A DNA stretch of 64,000 nucleotides from Mycolicibacterium sp. HK-90 (GTDB taxonomy: Bacteria > Actinomycetota > Actinomycetes > Mycobacteriales > Mycobacteriaceae), in contig NZ_CP129613.1 of the NCBI RefSeq assembly GCF_030486405.1, positions 2,976,001 through 3,040,000 on the forward strand, given 5' to 3'. The position numbers were made by a program, and so were the translations under genes. This document shows positions 19,201 to 28,574 of this stretch, piece by piece. Position 1 is the stretch's first letter; every line of letters starts with the position of its first letter. Under the pieces are notes generated by a model. It saw only the letters and a program-made list of their open reading frames with translations, made no database searches and was not told the DNA's origin.

Positions 19201-19578
19201 CTACAGATGGGTGCGGTCGCGGATCGCCTTGACCATGCCGCGCATCGCGTTCTCCGTCGCGGCCAGCGGTGACATCACCGCCTCGCCGATTCCGACGATG
19301 GCCTCGACGCGGTCCACGATGGCTTCGAGGCGTTCGACCACGCCGATCAGCCTTGGCGCGAGCTCATCGATCCGGGTGATGGTGTCGTTGAAACGGTCCA
19401 GGGTGGCATCCAAGCCGCCCGTCGACCTGTTGAGGTCGACGAGGGTGTTGCTGAGGTCGGTGAGCAGGGTGTCGACCTGCTCCACCGTCATGTCGGCGTT
19501 GAGTGCGGCCTGCGTCAACGTCCGGATGCGCTGCCGCCCCGAGGCCGGGCGGGCGCGGCCGTCCCCTTTGTCTGCCAT
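19201..19578 (-). CDS. Coiled-coil hypothetical protein (Rv1444c-like position)
   Basis: 125 residues, soluble and almost entirely helical. Heptad-like segments run from VEQVDTLLTDLSNTLVDLN through LDRFNDTITRIDELAPRLIG to VVERLEAIVDRVEAIVGIG, suggesting a coiled coil. The end (NAMRGMVKAIRDRTHL) is basic. The ATG at 19578 gives a compact protein; a longer frame to 19689 adds unlikely sequence. It corresponds by position to the small conserved protein next to pgl in M. tuberculosis. Function unknown. Confidence 0.75.
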   Translation of the reverse strand: MADKGDGRARPASGRQRIRTLTQAALNADMTVEQVDTLLTDLSNTLVDLNRSTGGLDATLDRFNDTITRIDELAPRLIGVVERLEAIVDRVEAIVGIGEAVMSPLAATENAMRGMVKAIRDRTHL

Positions 19579-19633
19579 GCCGAACAGTATGCGGGTAGGG
19601 AACCGAACGCGGACGCACCACGTCTGAATCGTT

Positions 19634-19783
19634 GTGCGGCATTTCTGCGAATACTCGGCCCGGCCGCCCGTCAGGACCGACCGGGCCACAACCGACCGTC
19701 AGGTGGCCGAATATCTGGCCGGCCATGCCGAGGCACTGGCCGATCGAGCGCCCGAGCGGTACGGCGGCGCCGCCGACGATTAG
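19634..19783 (+). CDS. Possible 49-aa small protein
   Basis: This GTG-start frame ends with an acidic helical tail (VAEYLAGHAEALADRAPERY, then GGAADD) that reads like genuine protein. It lies in the 210-base gap between the coiled-coil gene and pgl, on the opposite strand, and no other gene overlaps it. There is no ribosome site and no TANNNT at the usual leaderless distance. It ends five bases before the convergent pgl stop. Weak support; listed because nothing else explains the open frame. Confidence 0.3.
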   Translation: MRHFCEYSARPPVRTDRATTDRQVAEYLAGHAEALADRAPERYGGAADD

Positions 19784-19788
19784 CGTCC

Positions 19789-20520
19789 TCAGAGCTTGCT
19801 TGCGGCAGCCTCGTCGAGCAACCACACCGTGCGCTCGCGTCCGATCGCACCGGCTGCCGGGATGTCGACCGGATCGGCACCCCCGAGCGCAGCCGCGACC
19901 GCATCGGCCTTGGCCTCGCCGGAGACCACCAGCCACACCTCTCGGGAGTTGCGAACCGCCGGGAGTGTCAACGTGATTCGGCGTGGCGGCGGTTTGGGGG
20001 AGTCGGGCACGCCCACCACCATCCGGTTGGTCTCGCGTACTGCCGCAGTATCCGGAAACAGCGAGTTGATGTGCCCCTCGCCGCCCATGCCCAGCAGATG
20101 CACGTCGAATTCCGGCCCCGGAGCATCGAAGTTGGCGGCCAGCACCTGCGCGTACCCGGCGGCCGCCGCATCGAGATCGTCGCCGAACTCGCCGTCGCTG
20201 GCAGCCATCGCATGCACGTTGACGTCCGAGATCCCGACGTGGTCGAGCAGCGCCTCGCGCGCCTGCTTGTCGTTGCGCTCGTCGTCTCCCTGCGGCACGA
20301 AACGCTCGTCGCCCCAGTAGACGTGCACCTTCGCCCAGTCGATTTCGCCGCTGTGCTCGCCGACCCGTTTGAGCAGACCGATTCCCGTGCCGCCGCCGGT
20401 GAGCACGATGGTCGCCTGGCCTCGCGTGGCGATCGCCGACTTGATGGCGTCCACCAGCCGGTCGCCTGCGGCGGCAACCAGGGTGTCGGTGTCGGCATAC
20501 CGTTCGATGACAGTGCTCAT
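19789..20520 (-). CDS. pgl: 6-phosphogluconolactonase
   Basis: 243 residues. It hydrolyses 6-phosphogluconolactone in the oxidative pentose-phosphate pathway. Motifs are [29 protein letters not shown] (sugar-phosphate site) and [20 protein letters not shown]. The ATG overlaps the opcA stop by four bases (ATGA), indicating tight coupling. It is the last gene of the tkt-tal-zwf-opcA-pgl operon. Confidence 0.97.
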   Translation of the reverse strand: MSTVIERYADTDTLVAAAGDRLVDAIKSAIATRGQATIVLTGGGTGIGLLKRVGEHSGEIDWAKVHVYWGDERFVPQGDDERNDKQAREALLDHVGISDVNVHAMAASDGEFGDDLDAAAAGYAQVLAANFDAPGPEFDVHLLGMGGEGHINSLFPDTAAVRETNRMVVGVPDSPKPPPRRITLTLPAVRNSREVWLVVSGEAKADAVAAALGGADPVDIPAAGAIGRERTVWLLDEAAASKL

Positions 20521-21428
20521 ACGTACCGGACCTTGTCGATTCCCTTGAGTGCGTCGTAATAGATTTCGTCCGGATCGAGGCGGCGCAGATCCTCGGCCAG
20601 ACACTCCTTGGCCTCGCGGCGGGCCAGCGGCACCAACGCATCCGGCTTGCCGGTGCGGCTCAGGACGGCGGTGACGCCGGTCTGCGGACGTGCCAGGGTC
20701 ACGGTTTCGCTGGGCCGGGTGAGCTCGACCTTCAACTCACCGACCGCGCGGGTCACCGGTCCGTCGATCCGGCTGGCCAACCAGCCGGCCAGGACGTCGA
20801 GCGCGGGTTCTTCCTTCAATCCCGAAACCAGTGCCGAGGTGATCGGCTCGTGCGGAGGCTGGTCGACCGCCGCGGCCAGCAACGCGCGCCAGTAGGTGAC
20901 GCGACTCCACGCCAGGTCGGTGTCACCGGCCGTGTAACCGTTGAGCCTGCTCTTGATGCACGCCAGCGGGTCGGCACCGTTGGTCGCGTCGGTGATCCGG
21001 CGAATCGCCAACTTGCCCAAAGGATCCTGAGCGGGCACCGCGGGTGCGAGATCGGGCCACCAGGTCACCACCGGTGTATCGGGGAGCAGGAACGGCGTCA
21101 CCACACTGCTGGCATGGTTGGCCAGCGGCCCGGACAAACGCAGCACCACGACCTCGTTCGCCCCGGCATCGCGGCCCACCCGCAGCTGAGCATCCAGCCG
21201 GGCCTCGGTGGTCAGCCGGTCCCCGGGAATGACCACGATCACGCGGCAGGGGTGCTCGCGGCTGGCCGCATTGGCCGCGTCGATGGACTCCTCGAGCATC
21301 GCCTCGGAATCGGTGGAGATGACCAGGGTCAGGACCCGGCCGAGGGTGATCGCGCCACCCTCCTCACGCATCGCGACGATCTTCTTGTTGATCGCGCCGG
21401 TATTGGTGTCGGGCAGATCGACGATCAT
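20517..21428 (-). CDS. opcA: Glucose-6-phosphate dehydrogenase assembly protein OpcA
   Basis: 303 residues, beginning [18 protein letters not shown]. OpcA is needed for glucose-6-phosphate dehydrogenase activity in actinobacteria and cyanobacteria. Conserved segments [31 protein letters not shown] and [11 protein letters not shown] are present. Its ATG is overlapped by the stop of the repeat ORF at 21425-21526, and GAGGAA in the last repeat unit provides the ribosome site. It lies immediately after zwf, with its stop overlapping pgl. Confidence 0.95.
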   Translation of the reverse strand: MIVDLPDTNTGAINKKIVAMREEGGAITLGRVLTLVISTDSEAMLEESIDAANAASREHPCRVIVVIPGDRLTTEARLDAQLRVGRDAGANEVVVLRLSGPLANHASSVVTPFLLPDTPVVTWWPDLAPAVPAQDPLGKLAIRRITDATNGADPLACIKSRLNGYTAGDTDLAWSRVTYWRALLAAAVDQPPHEPITSALVSGLKEEPALDVLAGWLASRIDGPVTRAVGELKVELTRPSETVTLARPQTGVTAVLSRTGKPDALVPLARREAKECLAEDLRRLDPDEIYYDALKGIDKVRYV

Positions 21429-21526
21429 AGTGTTCGCTTCCTCGCGCGAGCGCTCGTCAGGGCCGGTCGGTTCCTCGCGCGAGCGCTCGTCAGTGCCGGT
21501 CGGTTCCTCGCGCGAGCGCTCGTCAC
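21425..21526 (-). repeat. Three-unit 33-bp coding repeat joining zwf and opcA (MIRU-like)
   Basis: Units begin at 21503, 21470 and 21437 reading down the minus strand and share TGACGAGCGCTCGCGCGAGG. The third is truncated by the opcA start. The array is one open frame: GTG overlaps the zwf stop (GTGA) and the final TGA overlaps the opcA start (ATGA). The product would be 33 residues made of three 11-residue repeats (TSARARNRPAL type). Each unit also contains GAGGAA, which can act as a ribosome site. This resembles the mycobacterial interspersed repetitive units described between operon genes. Whether the peptide accumulates is unknown. Confidence 0.8.
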
Positions 21527-23067
21527 GGCCGCCTCCATTCCCGCCCCGACCGGCGCAACATCTCGAACGACGAGTCGGGGCCCCATGTTCCGGACTCGTA
21601 CGGATCGGGTTTGCCGTGGGTGGCCCAGTACTCCAGCGCGGGATCGAGGATCTTCCAGGACAATTCGACCTCGGCGTTCACCGGGAACAGCGACGGCTCG
21701 CCCAGCAGCACGTCGAGGATCAGGCGCTCGTAGGCCTCCGGTGATTCCTCGGCGAACGCCGAGCCGTAGGAGAAGTCCATGCTGACATCGCGGACCTCCA
21801 TGATGTGTCCCGGCACCTTGGATCCGAACCGCAGCGTGATGCCCTCGTCCGGTTGCACCCGGATCACCAGGGCGTTCTGGCCGAGCTCATCGGTCATCGT
21901 GGCGTCGAACGGAAGGTGCGGCGCGCGTTTGAACAGCAGGGCGATCTCGGTGACCCTGCGGCCCAAGCGTTTTCCGGTGCGCAAGTAGAACGGCACACCG
22001 GCCCAGCGCCGGGTGTCCACGTCCAGTGTGATCGCGGCGAACGTCTCGGTGGTGGAGGTCTTCGAGAAACCCTCCTCGTCGAGCAACCCGACGACCTTCT
22101 CGCCGCCCTGCCACCCGGCTACGTACTGTCCCCGCGAAGTGGTCTCGTCCAGCGGCTCGGCAAGCCGGGTCGCCGAGAGCACCTTGATCTTCTCGGCCTG
22201 CAGTTCGGCGGGGGAGAAACTCACCGGCTCTTCCATCGCCGTCAGGGCAAGCAGCTGCAGAAGATGGTTCTGGATGACATCGCGGGCCGCACCGACGCCG
22301 TCGTAGTAGCCGCCGCGCCCGCCGAGCCCGATGTCCTCGGCCATCGTGATCTGCACACTGTCGACGTAGTGCGAGTTCAACACCGGCTCGAACATCTCGT
22401 TGGCGAAGCGCAGCGCCAGGATGTTCTGGACCGTCTCCTTGCCCAGGTAGTGGTCGATGCGGAACACCGAGGACTCCGGGAACACGCTGTTGACCACGCC
22501 GTTGAGTTCCTCGGCGCTCTTGAGGTCGTGACCGAACGGCTTCTCGATGACGACCCGGCTCCAGCTGCCCTCCGGCTTGTCGGCCAGTCCCGATCTCGAA
22601 AGTTGTTCGCAGACCTGGGGAAACGCCTTCGGCGGGATGGACAGGTAGAACGCGTGATTGCCGCTGGTGCCGCGCTCGACGTCGAGCTTGTGCAGGGTGT
22701 CCTTCAGCCGTTCGAACGACGACTCATCGTCGAAGGTGCCCTGCACGAACCGGAATCCCTCCGCCAGCCGGTCCCAGACTTCCTGGCGGAACGGCGTGCG
22801 GGCGTGCTGCTTGACCGCGTCGTAGACGATCTTGCCGAAATCTTCGTCTGCCCAGTCACGCCGGGCGAAGCCGACCAACGCGAAGCTGGGGGGTAACAGA
22901 CCGCGGTTGGCCAGATCGTAGATGGCCGGCATCAGCTTCTTGCGGGCCAGGTCACCGGTGACGCCGAAGATCACCACCGCACACGGCCCCGCGATACGGG
23001 GCATGCGCTTGTCGCGCTTGTCCCGCAGCGGGTTACGCCATACCGCGGGTGTGTCGACGGCCGCCAT
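21523..23067 (-). CDS. zwf: Glucose-6-phosphate 1-dehydrogenase
   Basis: 514 residues. It oxidises glucose 6-phosphate with NADP, the entry step of the pentose-phosphate pathway. Motifs are the nucleotide loop VIFGVTGDLARKKLMP, the active-site EKPFGHDLKSAEEL and the substrate signature RIDHYLGKETVQNI. The start at 23067 (MAAVDTPAV) is chosen because the upstream frame is a 33-bp repeat unit (DERLREE reading) rather than protein. The TGA of that unit overlaps this ATG by one base. The end REWRRP is followed at once by the three-unit repeat. Confidence 0.97.
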   Translation of the reverse strand: MAAVDTPAVWRNPLRDKRDKRMPRIAGPCAVVIFGVTGDLARKKLMPAIYDLANRGLLPPSFALVGFARRDWADEDFGKIVYDAVKQHARTPFRQEVWDRLAEGFRFVQGTFDDESSFERLKDTLHKLDVERGTSGNHAFYLSIPPKAFPQVCEQLSRSGLADKPEGSWSRVVIEKPFGHDLKSAEELNGVVNSVFPESSVFRIDHYLGKETVQNILALRFANEMFEPVLNSHYVDSVQITMAEDIGLGGRGGYYDGVGAARDVIQNHLLQLLALTAMEEPVSFSPAELQAEKIKVLSATRLAEPLDETTSRGQYVAGWQGGEKVVGLLDEEGFSKTSTTETFAAITLDVDTRRWAGVPFYLRTGKRLGRRVTEIALLFKRAPHLPFDATMTDELGQNALVIRVQPDEGITLRFGSKVPGHIMEVRDVSMDFSYGSAFAEESPEAYERLILDVLLGEPSLFPVNAEVELSWKILDPALEYWATHGKPDPYESGTWGPDSSFEMLRRSGREWRRP

Positions 23068-23099
23068 CAGTATCCTCGACTCTTCGCGTAGGCGCTCAT
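23067..23099 (-). repeat. Single 33-bp coding repeat unit joining tal and zwf
   Basis: One copy of the same family (GATGAGCGCCTACGCGAAGA). It is a complete mini-ORF of 10 residues ([10 protein letters not shown]). The ATG overlaps the tal stop (ATGA) and the TGA overlaps the zwf start (TGATG). It spans exactly 33 bases and leaves no free spacer between the genes. Confidence 0.75.
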
Positions 23100-24211
23100 C
23101 GTGTGGTGGCGTCGAGTTGGCCCTGTGTCGCGTCGAGCAGTTCCTGCCACGACTTTTCGAACTTGTCCACACCCTCGTCTTCGAGCACCTTGAACACATC
23201 GACCAGATCGATGCCGATGGCGCTGAGTTTGTCGAAGGTCTCCTGCGATGCCGCTGCCGTCCCGGAGATGGTGTTACCGGTGATCTGGCCGTGGTCGGCG
23301 ACCGCCTCCAATGTCTTCTCCGGCAGGGTGTTCACCGTGTGCGGTGCGACCAGCTCGGTGACGTACATCGTGTCGGAGTAGTCCGGGTTCTTGACGCCGG
23401 TGGACGCCCACAGCACGCGCTGCACGCGGGCGCCGTCGGCTTTGAGTGCTGCGAAACGCTCGCCGCCGAAGACCTCCTCGTAAGCCGCGTAGGCCAGTCG
23501 CGAGTTGGCCACGCCGGCCTTGCCGCGCAGCGCCAGCGCATCCTCGGAGCCGATCTTCTCCAGCCGGTTGTCGATCTCGGTGTCCACCCGGGACACGAAG
23601 AACGAAGCGACCGAATGGATCTTGGACAGATCGTGGCCGGCCTCCTTCGCCTTCTCCAGGCCGGCCAGGTAAGCGTCCATCACCGCGCGGTGCCGTTCGA
23701 CCGAGAAGATCAACGTGACGTTGACCGAGATGCCCTCGGCGATCACCGCGGTGATCGCGGGCAGACCGGCCAGCGTTGCCGGGATCTTGATCAGCAGGTT
23801 CGGCCGGTCGACGGTCTTCCACAGGTCGATGGCCTGCAGGATCGTCTTGTCGGTGTCATGGGCCAGCCGCGGATCGACCTCGATCGACACCCGGCCGTCC
23901 ACACCGTCGGAAGCCTCGTACTGCTTGGCCAGGACATCGCAGGCGTTGCGAACGTCATCGGTGGTCACCGTGCGGATGGTGTCGTCCACGTCGGCTCCCT
24001 GCTTGGCGAGCTCGGCGACCTGGGCGTCGTACGCGGTGCCCTTCGACAACGCGGCCTGGAAGATCGACGGGTTCGTCGTCACCCCGACGACGCTGCGGGT
24101 GTCGATCAGCTGCTGCAGATTGCCGGTCTGCAGCCGCTCACGCGACAGGTCATCGAGCCAGACGGATACACCTGCGGCGCTCAGCGCCGCGAGATTCGGG
24201 TTCTGAGTCAT
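23096..24211 (-). CDS. tal: Transaldolase
   Basis: 371 residues. It transfers dihydroxyacetone units in the non-oxidative pentose-phosphate pathway. The Schiff-base lysine lies in [15 protein letters not shown]. The segment [15 protein letters not shown] and [11 protein letters not shown] near the N-terminus, and [15 protein letters not shown], are typical. A strong ribosome site (AGGAGAAGG) precedes ATG 24211. It follows tkt by 27 bases and is linked to zwf by a single repeat unit. Confidence 0.97.
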   Translation of the reverse strand: MTQNPNLAALSAAGVSVWLDDLSRERLQTGNLQQLIDTRSVVGVTTNPSIFQAALSKGTAYDAQVAELAKQGADVDDTIRTVTTDDVRNACDVLAKQYEASDGVDGRVSIEVDPRLAHDTDKTILQAIDLWKTVDRPNLLIKIPATLAGLPAITAVIAEGISVNVTLIFSVERHRAVMDAYLAGLEKAKEAGHDLSKIHSVASFFVSRVDTEIDNRLEKIGSEDALALRGKAGVANSRLAYAAYEEVFGGERFAALKADGARVQRVLWASTGVKNPDYSDTMYVTELVAPHTVNTLPEKTLEAVADHGQITGNTISGTAAASQETFDKLSAIGIDLVDVFKVLEDEGVDKFEKSWQELLDATQGQLDATTR

Positions 24212-24238
24212 GATTCGCCTTCTCCTGCTAGTCGACTG

Positions 24239-26329
24239 TCAGTTGTCCAGGGACCGTTCCGCTGCGGCCGCGACAGCCTCGGCGGTGAAGCCGAACTCGC
24301 GGAACAGTGTCTTGTCGTCGGCAGAGGCACCGTAGTGCTCGATCGAGACGATCTCGCCGGTGTCTCCGACCAGCTTGTACCAACTCTGCGCCACCGCGGC
24401 CTCGACCGCCACCCGGGCCGAAACGGCGGGCGGCAGCACCGAATCGCGGTACTCCTTGGGCTGCGACTCGAACCACTCGACACACGGCATCGACACCACG
24501 CTGGCGTTGATGTCCTTGTCCGCCAACAGCTTTTGCGCTGCAACGGCCAGCTGGACCTCGGAGCCCGTGGCGATGATCACCACGTCGGGGTTCTCCTCCG
24601 GGGTGCCGCCGAGCACGTAGCCGCCGCGGGCCACACCCTCGGCGCTGGTGCCTTCGAGCACCGGGACGCCCTGGCGGGTCAGGATCAACCCCACCGGGCC
24701 GGTGCTGGCGGTGCGCTCCAGCACGGTCTTCCACGCATAGGCGGTCTCGTTCGGGTCGCCCGGCCGAACCACCGAGAGGTTCGGGATCGCGCGCAACGCG
24801 GCCAGATGTTCGATCGGCTGGTGGGTGGGGCCGTCCTCGCCCAGGCCGATCGAATCGTGGGTCCACACGTAGATCGGGTCGATGTTCATCAAAGCTGCCA
24901 AACGCACAGCCGGCCGCATGTAATCCGAGAACTGGAGGAACGTGCCGCCGTACGGCCGGGTCGGGCCGTGCAGCACGATGCCGGACAGGATCGCGCCCAT
25001 CGCGTGCTCGCGGATGCCGAAGTGCAGGGTGCGCCCGTACCAGGTGGCGTTCCAGTCCTCGGTCGAGATCGACGGCGGCCCGAACGAATTCGCGCCCTTG
25101 ATCGTGGTGTTGTTGCTGCCCGCGAGGTCGGCGGAGCCGCCCCATAGCTCGGGCAGGGTCTGGCCGACGGCGGCGAGCACGGCGCCGGAGGCGGCTCGGG
25201 TGGCCACCGGCTTGGAATCGACCTCCCAGTGCGGCAGCTCGGCATCCCAGCCCTCGGGCAGCTTGCCTGCCTGCAGCCGGTCCAGCAGCGCCTTGCGCTC
25301 GGGCTCGCGCTCGGCCCAGGCGTCGAAGGTGACCTGCCACTCGGCGTGGGCCTTCTTACCGCGGGCCACCAGCTCGCGGGTGTGGGTGATGACCTCGTCG
25401 CGCACCTCGAAGCTCTTGTCGGGGTCGAACCCGAGGATCTTCTTGGTGGCCGCCACCTCGTCGGCGCCCAGCGCCGAGCCGTGCACCCCGCCGGTGTTCA
25501 TCTTGTTCGGGGCCGGGTAGCCGATGATGGTGCGCAACGCGATGAACGACGGCTTGTCGGTGACCTTCTTGGCCTCCGCGATCGCCGCTTCGATGCCGAC
25601 GACGTTCTCGCCACCCTCGACTTCCTGCACGTGCCAGCCGTAGGCGCGGTATCGCGCGGGCACGTCTTCGCTCAGCGCGATGTCGGTGTTGTGCTCGATG
25701 GAGATCTTGTTGTCATCCCAGAACACGATGAGATTGCCGAGCTGCTGGGTGCCCGCCAGCGAGGAGGCTTCGCTGGTGACGCCCTCCTCCATGTCGCCGT
25801 CAGAGGCCACGACGTAGATGTAGTGGTCGAACGGGCTCTCGCCCGGGGCGGTGTCGGGATCGAACAGGCCGCGCTCGTACCGCGCCGCCATCGCCATGCC
25901 GACCGCCGACGCCAACCCCTGACCCAGCGGGCCGGTGGTGATCTCCACACCCTTGGTGTGGTGGTACTCGGGATGGCCCGGGGTCAGCGAACCCCACGTG
26001 CGCAACGCCTCGATGTCGGCCAGCTCAAGGCCGAACCCGCCGAGGTAGAGCTGCAGGTACAGGGTCAGGCTGGAATGTCCGCAGGACAGTACGAAACGGT
26101 CCCGGCCGATCCACTGGGTGTCGCTGGGATCGTGGCGCAGCTGCCGCTGGAACAGGGTGTAGGCGAGGGGAGCCAGGCTCATCGCTGTTCCCGGGTGGCC
26201 GTTGCCGACCTTCTGCACCGCATCAGCCGCGAGCACCCGGACGGTGTCGACCGCGACGCTGTCGATTTCGGTCCAGTCGTCGGGGTGGTTGGGCTGGGTG
26301 AGAGCGGTGATCTCTTCGGCCGTGGTCAC
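24239..26329 (-). CDS. tkt: Transketolase
   Basis: 696 residues from GTG 26329 (VTTAEEITALTQPNHPDDW). It is thiamine-diphosphate dependent and moves two-carbon units. Motifs are KVGNGHPGTAMSLAP, the thiamine site ASDGDMEEGVTSEASSLAG, and the C-terminal LHFGIREHAMGAI. GAGGAAG lies nine bases before 26329. An alternative ATG at 26380 with GAGGT seven bases upstream would add 17 poorly folded residues. The likely -10 is TAGGGT (26401-26396), which serves either start. This is the first gene of the pentose-phosphate operon, divergent from ctaB. Confidence 0.95.
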   Translation of the reverse strand: MTTAEEITALTQPNHPDDWTEIDSVAVDTVRVLAADAVQKVGNGHPGTAMSLAPLAYTLFQRQLRHDPSDTQWIGRDRFVLSCGHSSLTLYLQLYLGGFGLELADIEALRTWGSLTPGHPEYHHTKGVEITTGPLGQGLASAVGMAMAARYERGLFDPDTAPGESPFDHYIYVVASDGDMEEGVTSEASSLAGTQQLGNLIVFWDDNKISIEHNTDIALSEDVPARYRAYGWHVQEVEGGENVVGIEAAIAEAKKVTDKPSFIALRTIIGYPAPNKMNTGGVHGSALGADEVAATKKILGFDPDKSFEVRDEVITHTRELVARGKKAHAEWQVTFDAWAEREPERKALLDRLQAGKLPEGWDAELPHWEVDSKPVATRAASGAVLAAVGQTLPELWGGSADLAGSNNTTIKGANSFGPPSISTEDWNATWYGRTLHFGIREHAMGAILSGIVLHGPTRPYGGTFLQFSDYMRPAVRLAALMNIDPIYVWTHDSIGLGEDGPTHQPIEHLAALRAIPNLSVVRPGDPNETAYAWKTVLERTASTGPVGLILTRQGVPVLEGTSAEGVARGGYVLGGTPEENPDVVIIATGSEVQLAVAAQKLLADKDINASVVSMPCVEWFESQPKEYRDSVLPPAVSARVAVEAAVAQSWYKLVGDTGEIVSIEHYGASADDKTLFREFGFTAEAVAAAAERSLDN

Positions 26330-26509
26330 TAAGCTCACTTCCTCGTCTTCTATCAGCTGGTACGTGCGCGCAGTTGCCATGCTGCTACCTCAAACACCCT
26401 AGTGGGGCGGACTCATCCGATGCAGACTGGTTCTCACACCGATACCCGGTCGTTTACCCGTAGTTGCCCGGAACAGACCCTGCGGTGCCGAGGCATCCGG
26501 GCGGCGGTC

Positions 26510-26515
26510 TACCAT
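26510..26515 (+). promoter_or_regulatory. Probable -10 element of ctaB
   Basis: TACCAT lies about 45 bases before GTG 26561. It would give a leader of roughly 39 bases ending in GAGGAG, a good ribosome site. No operator was recognised between it and the divergent tkt promoter. Confidence 0.4.
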
Positions 26516-26560
26516 CGTGTGTAGTAGAAGCCGCGTGACGCCACCCGAGGAGTTATTTGC

Positions 26561-27493
26561 GTGAGCATTCGCGAGCGCCGGCTCATCAATGGGGCGCCGA
26601 GCCGAATACGATCCACCTTCCTGTCGTATCTGGCCCTCACCAAGCCGCGCGTGATCGAGTTGTTGCTGGTCACCACCATCCCGGCGATGCTGTTGGCCGA
26701 CCGCGGCACCATTGACCCGCTGCTGATCCTCAACACGCTGATCGGTGGCGGGCTCGCGGCGGCCGGCGCCAACACGCTCAACTGTGTGGCCGACGCCGAT
26801 ATCGACAAGGTGATGAAGCGGACCGCCCGCCGTCCGCTGGCCCAGGCCTCGGTGCCCACCCGGCATGCGCTGGTCTTCGGTCTGGTGCTCTCGGTGACGT
26901 CGTACTGCTGGCTGTGGTGGACGTCGAATCTGCTGTCCGGCTTGCTGGCCGTGGCCACCATCGCGTTCTACGTCTTCGTCTACACGTTGCTGCTGAAGCG
27001 CCGTACCTCGCAGAATGTGGTGTGGGGCGGGGCGGCCGGCTGCATGCCGGTGATGATCGGCTGGTCCGCGGTGACCGGCACCATCCAGTGGCCCGCCCTG
27101 GTGATGTTCCTCATCATCTTCTTCTGGACGCCGCCGCACACCTGGGCGCTGGCCATGCGGTACAAGGACGACTACAAGGCAGCGGGTGTGCCGATGCTGC
27201 CGGCCGTGGCCACCGAGCGTGAGGTCACCCGACAGATCCTGATCTACACCTGGCTGACGGTGCTCACCACGCTGGTGCTGGCACTGGCCACCGGATGGCT
27301 GTACGGCGCCGTGGCGCTGCTCGCCGGCGCCTGGTTCCTGGTGATGGCCCACCAGCTGTACTCCGGGGTGAAGCGGGGGGAGCCGGTGAAGCCGCTGCGG
27401 TTGTTCCTGCAGTCGAACAACTATCTGGCCGTGGTGTTCTGCGCGCTGGCCATCGACTCGGCGCTGGCGCTGCCGACGATCCTCGGCCACTAG
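26561..27493 (+). CDS. ctaB: Protoheme IX farnesyltransferase (heme O synthase)
   Basis: 310 residues, polytopic, of the UbiA prenyltransferase family. The first Asp-rich motif is [20 protein letters not shown], and the second region holds [16 protein letters not shown]. It attaches a farnesyl group to heme B, giving heme O for cytochrome oxidase. About eight to nine transmembrane helices are visible. It is divergent from tkt, as in other mycobacteria. ctaA at 30503 performs the next step. Confidence 0.96.
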   Translation: MSIRERRLINGAPSRIRSTFLSYLALTKPRVIELLLVTTIPAMLLADRGTIDPLLILNTLIGGGLAAAGANTLNCVADADIDKVMKRTARRPLAQASVPTRHALVFGLVLSVTSYCWLWWTSNLLSGLLAVATIAFYVFVYTLLLKRRTSQNVVWGGAAGCMPVMIGWSAVTGTIQWPALVMFLIIFFWTPPHTWALAMRYKDDYKAAGVPMLPAVATEREVTRQILIYTWLTVLTTLVLALATGWLYGAVALLAGAWFLVMAHQLYSGVKRGEPVKPLRLFLQSNNYLAVVFCALAIDSALALPTILGH

Positions 27494-27541
27494 ACCCGCG
27501 AACCACCGCACCCGCACGTCCGGTATGGCAGCGTTGTCGTC

Positions 27542-28495
27542 ATGACCGAATCGGTGTCTCCTGACAACTTCGCGCGCGCCGAATCCGACCTGTACTTCGC
27601 CGGAGCCGTGAAGGACGGCGGGTTCGGAAGGTTCTTCCACAACCGTGAGCTGACCCCGATCGATCATCAGATCGTCATCCGGCAGAACCGGGACACCTTG
27701 TATTCCGCTGCGGTGTTCGATCTGGACGCCGGGCCGGTCACCATCACCCTGCCAGAGGCCGCGGGCCGGTTCATGTCGCTGCAGGTGATCAGCGAGGACC
27801 ACTACACCACCAACGTCGCCTACGCGCCGGCCGAGGTGACGTTCAGCCGCGACTCGGTCGACACCCGCTATGCGATCGCGGCGGTGCGCACCTTGGTCGA
27901 TCCCGGGGACACCGCTGACCTGGCCTCGGTGCACGCGTTGCAGGACGCCATCACCGTTTCCCAGGCCGACTCGGGATTCTTCGAGATCCCGCAGTGGGAT
28001 CCGGTCAGTCAGAAGACGGTTCGGGATGCCCTCATCTCGCTGTCCACCACCCTGGCGGACACAAAGTCGATGTTCGGCCCCAAGTACGAGGTGGATCCCG
28101 TCCGGCATCTGATCGGCTCGGCGTTCGCCTGGGGCGGCAACCCCGAGCGCGACGCGCTGTATCTCACCGTGGTGCCGGCCCGCAACGACGCCGCCACCGT
28201 GCACCGGCTGACCGTGAAAGACGTTCCGGTGGACGGGTTCTGGTCGGTGACCGTGTACAACAAGGACGGCTACTTCACGCCGAACGCACAGAACGCCTAT
28301 TCGGTGAACAACATCACCGCGGTCAAGGATCCCGACGGCGCCACCACGATCCAGTTCGGTGGCAGTGACGACGGTGGGGGTGCGATCAACCTGCTGCCGG
28401 TCACCGAGGGCTGGAACTACGTCGTGCGGCTGTATCGACCGGGGCCCGAGATCCTCGACGGGTCCTGGAAGTTTCCCGCCGCGCAACCGGTGTAA
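27542..28495 (+). CDS. DUF1254/DUF1214 family protein
   Basis: 317 residues without a signal peptide. The N-terminal half (NRDTLYSAAVFDLDAGPVTI, SLQVISEDHYTTNV) matches DUF1254, and the C-terminal half (DGFWSVTVYNKDGYFTPN, AYSVNNITAVKDPDG) matches DUF1214. These paired domains are common in mycobacteria and environmental bacteria; their biochemical role is not settled. It ends just before a large hairpin, facing qor. Confidence 0.85.
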   Translation: MTESVSPDNFARAESDLYFAGAVKDGGFGRFFHNRELTPIDHQIVIRQNRDTLYSAAVFDLDAGPVTITLPEAAGRFMSLQVISEDHYTTNVAYAPAEVTFSRDSVDTRYAIAAVRTLVDPGDTADLASVHALQDAITVSQADSGFFEIPQWDPVSQKTVRDALISLSTTLADTKSMFGPKYEVDPVRHLIGSAFAWGGNPERDALYLTVVPARNDAATVHRLTVKDVPVDGFWSVTVYNKDGYFTPNAQNAYSVNNITAVKDPDGATTIQFGGSDDGGGAINLLPVTEGWNYVVRLYRPGPEILDGSWKFPAAQPV

Positions 28496-28502
28496 CCCCG
28501 AT

Positions 28503-28563
28503 GCCGAGTGTGACGCAGGGGTCGCTCCGTCGCGGAGTCGACGACGCCTGCGTCACATTCGGC
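28503..28563. terminator. Long hairpin between convergent DUF1254 and qor genes
   Basis: Arms 28503-28519 (GCCGAGTGTGACGCAGG) and 28547-28563 pair over 17 bases with one G-T wobble. A smaller CTCCG/CGGAG stem lies in the loop. The hairpin starts 8 bases after the DUF1254 stop and lies 11 bases beyond the qor stop, a suitable place for a bidirectional terminator. No U-run follows, as is common in mycobacteria. Confidence 0.55.
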
Positions 28564-28574
28564 GCAAAGACAGT

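Noticed and set aside
23068..23199. N-terminal extension of zwf
   Set aside because: Its frame reads through a 33-bp repeat unit and the tal C-terminus; the true ATG overlaps the unit's stop.
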